Shown here in pieces: positions 57,955-64,000 of a stretch of DNA of 64,000 nt. How positions within the stretch are numbered: the first letter of the stretch is position 1; each line of letters starts with the position of its first letter. The stretch is from Isoetes taiwanensis (taxonomy: Eukaryota > Streptophyta > Lycopodiopsida > Isoetales > Isoetaceae), in contig JAJEKV010000028.1 in NCBI GenBank assembly GCA_021234155.1, positions 11,736,134 to 11,800,133 on the forward strand, written 5' to 3'. A program made the translations under genes and the position numbers. The notes beneath the pieces were generated by a model that was given only the letters and a program-made list of their open reading frames with translations, ran no database searches and was not told where the DNA came from.

Positions 57955-59720
57955 TGATGTTAGTGGAAGACCCATTAATTTTGGGTCATATAATGGTTAT
58001 TGGTTATCCAACCCCATATTATTGGCCTCCGAATGTTTATGGGGCTCGAAATGTTTGTGTGATACGCAATAACTATAGGTCGCTCAATAGTAATTATGGA
58101 TGCACCTATGCCTTAAGCTAAAGTACCACAATATGTTAAATTTCATTGTAATATTGTGAGTACCTCAAATAAAGCGGGGCGGCTTCCCAATTTCAATGAT
58201 TCAAGTTTTTCTGAATGCGAATGTTGATATTAGTCTACGTTCTCCCAATGTATATGGCGCTCGAACGGTTTATGGGGCACCCAATAACTATAGGTCGCCC
58301 AGTAGTGGTTACGGGACATCCCCAAATAATTTCGGAGCTCCCAATATGTACTGGAGATCTAATGTGCATTTTGAGGCATTTGATGGTAACAATGTCAACA
58401 TGACTTTTGTTTGAGCAGTGACAATAATGTCGTGTATCTCTAATATTGTAAGTACTTCAAACAAGGGGGGAGGCTTCCCAATTTGAATGGTTCAAGTTTT
58501 TGCAGTGGGACACCCATTAATTTTCGGCCATAGATAGTTGTCCAGTCCCAGATTATAGGCTGCCCAGTGATTATGGGCCAATAAATAATTGTAGACCCCC
58601 AAATAACAGTAATAATAAAGTCATGGGCTTTATACCCCAAGCTAACGTATCGTAATAATTATTTTGTCTAATATTGCACGTACTTCCAACGGGGACCTAG
58701 CACATGTGCATGTGCATGTGCATGCTGCTAATATTCAACATAAGAAATTCTAGAGATGAATATTCCGTTTCTAACATCATGGTTGTACCTGCAAGCCATA
58801 AACATAAGTGTTCAGAGGAATGGAAGTTCAATGGAACATTTTCATGGGGTTCTTGCATCGACAGTACTTGATGGCCTGAAAAAATAAATAAAGGTACACA
58901 AAGAACCCATTTCAACAATTTGCATCTAACTTTACATGTATGGTGCATAATCTAGTGCCAAAACCCAACAGGTATGAAACAAAATTGGTCGTTCCAATAC
59001 AACCAATATTTGTGAGCCCTCAAATAATTTTAGAGCTCCTAATATGTACATGAGGGTCTAATGTGCATTTTGGGGCACTTGATAGTAACAATGCCAACAT
59101 GACTTTTGTTTGAACAATAACAATAACGCCATGCGTCTCTAATATCGCAAGTACTTCAAACAAGGGAGGAGGTTTCATAATTTCAATTATTCAAGTTTTT
59201 GATGTTAGTGGGACACACATTAATTTTGGACCATATAATAGTTATCCAGCCCAGATTAGAGGTCGCCCAATGATTATGGACCAATCAGTACTTTCAACAG
59301 GGATTGGGGGGAGGGCATGTGCATGTGCATAATGCCAACATTCAACATAAGAAATTTTAGAGATCATTTCTAACATCATGGTTGTACCTTCAAGCCACAA
59401 ACATAACTATTTAGAGAAAGACTTGGACCTGGCCAAAAAAAACCTAGCTTGTCAACATTTTAAAGAATGGCATAAGAAGTTTAAGTACCTTATATCTGTG
59501 CTTAGTTTACGTGTCGACAATTTCAAACGAAAAATAGGAGTTTAATAGAGCATTTTAAAATTGGCATAAACAAAACAACGTCATCGTGGTGTTCCTACCT
59601 CGACAGCACTTGATGAGCAGAAAAGAATAAATAAAGGTCCATAAAGAACTCACTTCAACAATTTGCATCCAACTTTATAGGTATGGTGCATAATCTAATA
59701 CTGAAACCCAACACATATGA
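57955..59720 (+). repeat. Diverged tandem repeats with GCCCAATAATTA-type motifs
   Basis: Blocks containing GGGACACCCATTAATTTT, CCCAATATGTAC, AATGTGCATTTTG, AACAATGCCAACATGACTTT and CAACATAAGAAATT recur near 57960-58200, 58200-58470, 58440-58740 and 59000-59340. In the second block the frame 58196-58414 reads a Gly/Asn/Tyr-rich repeat (VYGAPNNYRSPSSGYG), which may be the remnant of a low-complexity protein. Confidence 0.6.
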
Positions 59721-60179
59721 AACAAAAATGCTAGCTCCAATACCACTTTTTTGCCAAATGAATCACAACTGCCTAGAAACAAAATCTCAGGTTTGGAAAA
59801 GCTTCAAATTATAAAGCACAAAGCCAGCACCGTATGCACCTTTTTGCACCAAATCCAAAGATGTCGCAGTAAAAGATCTTTTCTTTGCCTATGACAACCC
59901 TGGGCGACAAAATACTAAAATATAGTATAATGTAGCTAACAATATTGTAAATTGAACCATTATGACGGGCACGATACATCGTCATGGTAGTAATTCCACA
60001 TGTAGTATTTGGATATTTAATTGTTGCGAAAGATTTAAATACTTTTACACTCATTACCACTGGGATTATGACTGCTAGAGGAGTTCTTATATAATTCAAC
60101 TCTAGTGCTGACGAAATTAAGCTTCAAGTCATGACATCATTTTTTGCAAGTCTGTTTACGCTAATTGGCTTGCTATTTG

Positions 60180-62260
60180 AGATCTCATAAAGTCTAAGAG
60201 AATCTTCATATCATAGAGAATCTAGGGCAATCTTGATAGCATCAAAGAGAATCTCACAAAATCTAAGAGAATCTGAGGAATTCTCATAAAATCTAATGGA
60301 TTCTTGATGGAATGTCATAGAATTAAAATGAATCTAGGGCAATCTTCATAACATCATGAAGAATCTAGGGGAATCTTAATAAAACCCAAGAGAATCTCAA
60401 CTTGCACCGTATGAATATGCTGATATTGGAACGTGCACTGTAGAAATATGCACCGTAGGACGTGCTAATTTTCTTGTATAAATATATAAATATCTCTTAT
60501 ACATATACACGTATTAGATGTGTGTTTTTGTCGCATGTTCATAGAGATTCATCCCAATCGTCCAATCACGAAATGAAAGGCCAGGATAACGCCACCTCAT
60601 TGGGGTGCATGGATGGCCATGATGGGCATGCATGAGCATGCATGGAGGCATGCACCATGTCCCCGAACCGTTGGATCGAAAGGGGAAAATCCTAGCCCTT
60701 GATTTTTTGTGAGGAAGGTGAAAGGAAGGTGCCAAAATTTGAATTTGGTGTAGCAGATCTCAACCGTTAGATTAAAAGGTGAGCGTAAATCCTGACCATT
60801 AACTTTTTGATATTAAATTGGTTTTTTTTTTTAAAGGAAGTGAGTTGGCACCTTTGGCAAAACATTTATGAGTGGACTTTCTAGGAAGCTTCTTTTTGTT
60901 TAATCGCCTTTAAAGGCTCGTAGCTTGCAGTAGAGGGGTTGGATGAAGGTGGGACCTATGTCCTTGGATTCCTCTCAACGAAAGCTTTCCAATGAGTGGT
61001 GCTTTGGCACTATTTTGTCGCAGATGCAGCCAATGTGATCGAACACTAAGAATCTTCTTGGAATCTCCGAGTTTCAAGGAATCTATGGTAAGTTGAGAGA
61101 ATCTAGGAGAACCTTCATAGAATCTTGGAGAATCTAGAGGAATCTTGAAGTATTCTTTTAGAATCTAGAGGAATCTATAGAGAATTTTAGGGAGTCTCAA
61201 ATAAATCTTTGGGAATCTAGGAGAATCTAGAGGAATCTTCATGAAAACTTTAAGAATTATGGGAATCTAGATGGAATCTTGGAGAATCTTGGGGAATCTG
61301 AATAAAATCTAGGGGAATCTCCGTAGCATCTTAGAATCTAGGGGAACTTTTGTAGAACTTTAAGGAATCTAAGAGAATCTTTGGGAATCTAGGGGAATCT
61401 TCTTAAAATTTTTGAGAATCTAAGGGAATCTCGATGGAATCTTAGAAAATCTAGGAGAATCTTCATAAAATTTTGGATAATCTAGGGGAAGCTTCATAGA
61501 ATCTTGGGGAACCTAGAGAAATCATGGGATAATCTTTGGGAACCTAGGGGAATCTTCATAGGATCTTGGAGAATCTAGAGGAATCTCGAGAGAATCTTAG
61601 GGATTCTAGGGGAACCTTTATAGAATCTTGGAAAACCTAAGAGAATCTACATGGAATCTTGAAAAACCTAGAGGAATCTTGGGATAATCTTTGAAGATGT
61701 AGGGGAATCTCGAGAGAATCTTAGAAAATCTAAGGGAATCTAAAGAAATGTTTATAAAATCTTTGAGAATCGAGAGGAATCTTGATAGAATCTTGAAGAA
61801 TCTAGGAGAATCTTGATAAAATCTACGGGAATTAAGGAGAATCTACATAGAATATTGCAGAATCTAAAGGAAGCTTGAGATAATCTTCAAAAATGTAGGG
61901 GAATCTTTATAGAATCTTAAGAATCTAAGGGAATCTTTCACACTGAGTGTGTTTTGAAAGGGAATCTTTCATGCTGGGCGTGTTTTCATGGAATCTTGGA
62001 GAATCTAAGGGAATTTTTCTGGAATCGAAAGGAATCTAGGGAAATTTTCATAAAATCTCTGAGAATCTAAAGGAATCTTGATGGAATCTTAAGAATCTAA
62101 GGTAATCTTCATAGAATCTAAGGGAATATAGAAGAACCTTACATGGAATCTTGCAGAATCTAGAGGAATCTTGGGATAATCTTTAGAAATTTAGGAGAAT
62201 CTTATAAGAATCTTGGAAAATACTTAAGAATCCTTATCTTAGGAAATCTACGGAAATCTT
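60180..62260 (+). repeat. GAATCTAGGGGAATCTT satellite, degenerate
   Basis: More than one hundred copies of a degenerate 12-18 bp unit (GAATCT followed by AGGGGAATCTT, TCATAGAATCTTGG and the like) fill most of this region and resume at 63480-63660. No open frames or genes are visible. Confidence 0.85.
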
Positions 62261-63260
62261 CATATATCTTATAAAATCTTAGGGAATTCAAGATAGCCTT
62301 AATGATATCTCAATGGACAAAGAAAATCTTGGAGAAATCCAAGTCAAAATTTTGTACTGCATCATCTTTTGCAGGCCCTAAACTTAACAATTTCTTGTAT
62401 ATCTCATCTCACCTATATATGTTCTTATGTTTGTCGCGCTTATCCGACCGTCCGTTCGAGATCCGACGGCTCACGTGGCTTTGGGACGTATCCTACGGCC
62501 GAGATGGCTTGGGAGTTTACATATAATATGTGTACCGCGATCCTACGGTCCAGGTTGATCTGATCCTGACCGTCGGTCCGAGATCCGACGGCTCACGTTG
62601 CTTTAGATATATCCTACATGATCCTACGGTCCAGATGATCATAATCTTTGGTCCAAGATCATACGGCTCACATTGCATGCTCGGGCCTTGGTATTGTCAA
62701 CAAATTTTAAGGAAAGGCTTTTAAAATTTTTTATGTTATTGGGGGGATTTGAACCCTGGTTATATATCTTATAAAATCTTAGGGAATTCAAGATAGCCTT
62801 AATGATATCTCAATGGACAAAGAAAATCTTGGAGAAATCCAAGTAAAATTTTGTACTGCATCATCTTTTGCAGGCCCTAAACTTAACAATTTCTTGTATA
62901 TCTCATCTCATCTATCTATGTTCTTATGTTTGTTGCGCTTATCCGACCGTCCGTTCGAGATCCGACGGCTCACGTGGCTTTGGGACGTATCCTACGGCCG
63001 AGATGGCTTGGGAGTTTACATATAATATGTGTACCACGATCCTACGGTCCAGGTTGATCTGATCCTGACCGTCGGTCCGAGATCCGATGGCTCACGTTGC
63101 TTTAGATATATCCTATATGATCCTACGGTCCAGAATGATCATAATCCTTGGTCCAAGATCCTACGGCTCACATTGCATGCTCGGGCCTTGGTATTGTCAA
63201 CAAATTTTAAGGAAAGGCTTTTAAAATTTTTTTATGTTATTGGGGGAATTCAAACCCTAG
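62261..63260 (+). repeat. Tandem duplication of a 500-bp unit
   Basis: The unit starting at 62261 (ATATCTTATAAAATCTTAGGG) is repeated at 62761 with few changes. It includes GATCCTACGGTCCAG and GATCCGACGGCTCACGT motifs common in plant repeats. It ends with a tRNA-like B box in both copies. Confidence 0.95.
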
Positions 63261-63302
63261 TCATTAACCCCCCAGCCCCCCATTCTAACCATTAGACCAA
63301 GC
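63232..63302 (-). mobile_element. tRNA-derived SINE head (A and B boxes)
   Basis: The minus strand reads TGGTCTAATGGTTAGAATG (A-box-like) and, 30 bases on, GGGTTTGAATTCCC (B-box-like), the layout of a Pol III promoter. Copy 1 of the 500-bp unit keeps only the B box (GGGTTCAAATCCC near 62745), closer to consensus. The body of the SINE would extend into the 500-bp unit. Confidence 0.6.
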
Positions 63303-63430
63303 ATTAATTCTATGAATAATTTATGTTTCAAATATACTTAAGGGTATTGTCCTAATTAAGATAAAATAGAATATAACATTCTAGTAAGGAAATAGGGAAA
63401 TACTTCCAGAAAGGTCTAGGATGTTTTGAA

Positions 63431-63480
63431 AGTTTCAGAATGTTCCACAAAGTTCTAGAATGTTCTAGAAATTTCTAGAA
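63431..63480 (+). promoter_or_regulatory. Heat-shock-element-like array
   Basis: TTCtaGAAtgTTCtaGAA and atTTCtaGAA lie in register at 63453-63480: six alternating TTC/GAA units with 5-bp spacing. Weaker units (TTCAGAATGTTCC) lie just upstream. It is next to the GAATCT satellite, so chance origin is possible, and no gene is visible nearby. Confidence 0.4.
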
Positions 63481-64000
63481 TGTAAGGGAATCCAGGAGAA
63501 TTAAAGGGAATCTAAAGAAATCTCATAAATTGTAAGAGAATCTAGGAAGATATTTACAAGTCTAAGGGAATCTCTTAAAATCTGGTTGAATCTAAGAGAA
63601 TCTTCATAATATCTAAGGGAATCTAAGAAAATCTTGATGAAATCTTAGAGTTTTTTTAAGATTTTGCAAAGAGCCACAATAGAATGTTCTAAAATGTTTC
63701 ATAATAAAGGTGTACAATATAAATCTTGAAAAAAAAAATGTTCTAGATGCTCAGGGTAAGCGCCTCAGTCTAAAAATAGAAAGTGTTTTAGAAATGTTGC
63801 ACAGATCCAAAATAGATTATTTTGGAAGGTTCTAAATGCTCATGGGTAAGCACCTCCTATATTCAGAGGCCTATGATGGTTTCTTCTTTTGGTTCACAGC
63901 TGAAAGCATGCTACATAGTTATCAGTAAAGTCCTAGTGATGGCTTTCCTTGAATATCCTAGTCTATGCTCGTGCTCAATTTGCTAGCAACATATATGCAT

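Overview
The window looks like nuclear DNA of a land plant with a large, transposon-rich genome. A fern, lycophyte or bryophyte seems more likely than a flowering plant, but I cannot name the species. The evidence is a PLS-class PPR gene, plant-type TATA boxes and AAACCCTA motifs, an intron-rich ALKBH8 gene, two nuclear tRNA-Phe genes, Ty3/gypsy, LINE and CACTA-like elements nested in one another, and very long minisatellites. Only about 7 kb looks like host genes; the rest is mobile or repetitive.

Layout. 1-657 is a LINE 3' end with a poly(A) tail. 1079-1860 and 12620-13719 are two halves of one minus-strand Ty3/gypsy gag-protease region. They are split by a 10,759-bp CACTA-like insertion (1861-12619; 25 of 30 TIR bases match; GAA on both sides). 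That insertion carries subterminal repeats, a (TG)n(GA)n tract, a 19-bp minisatellite and a large inverted repeat centred near 7.1 kb. 13.85-15.56 kb is an unrecognised minus-strand gene with its own promoter and at least one frame change.

15.8-25.6 kb appears to be one unusual element. It holds two tandem copies of a tiny gene, a large DUF7869-like (RNase H/DDE-like) gene on the minus strand, and a divergent spliced gene with a ParB-like motif followed by an amino-DNA-methyltransferase-like motif. A short GC-rich inverted repeat (GATCGCGGTCGCGATC and variants) recurs 13 times here and falls in every intron I could infer. A decayed second DUF7869-like copy lies at 45.8-47.5 kb.

26.0-29.8 kb is a minus-strand LTR element (LTR 28315-29835, tRNA-iMet-type primer site). 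Its internal region encodes a broken histone H3-like, best described as CENH3-like, protein with a very long charged tail. Two 67-bp hairpin cassettes lie on each side of it. The LTR interrupts an old PPR pseudogene.

30.8-35.1 kb is an eight-exon ALKBH8 gene (RRM, AlkB dioxygenase and methyltransferase in one protein). It is followed by two identical tRNA-Phe(GAA) genes inside a tandem duplication that also copied part of the neighbouring PPR gene (37368-39812). ALKBH8 modifies tRNA wobble uridines, so a tRNA-modification gene sits beside tRNA genes, probably by chance.

42.4-64 kb holds retroposon copies with hairpin-rich 3' ends, a second LTR of the same family (48152-49754), a few exons of an LRR gene (55.8-56.6 kb), diverse local duplications, and a long GAATCT-rich satellite with a duplicated 500-bp unit that includes a tRNA-derived SINE promoter. 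All family assignments are from reading motifs; no search or alignment was run.
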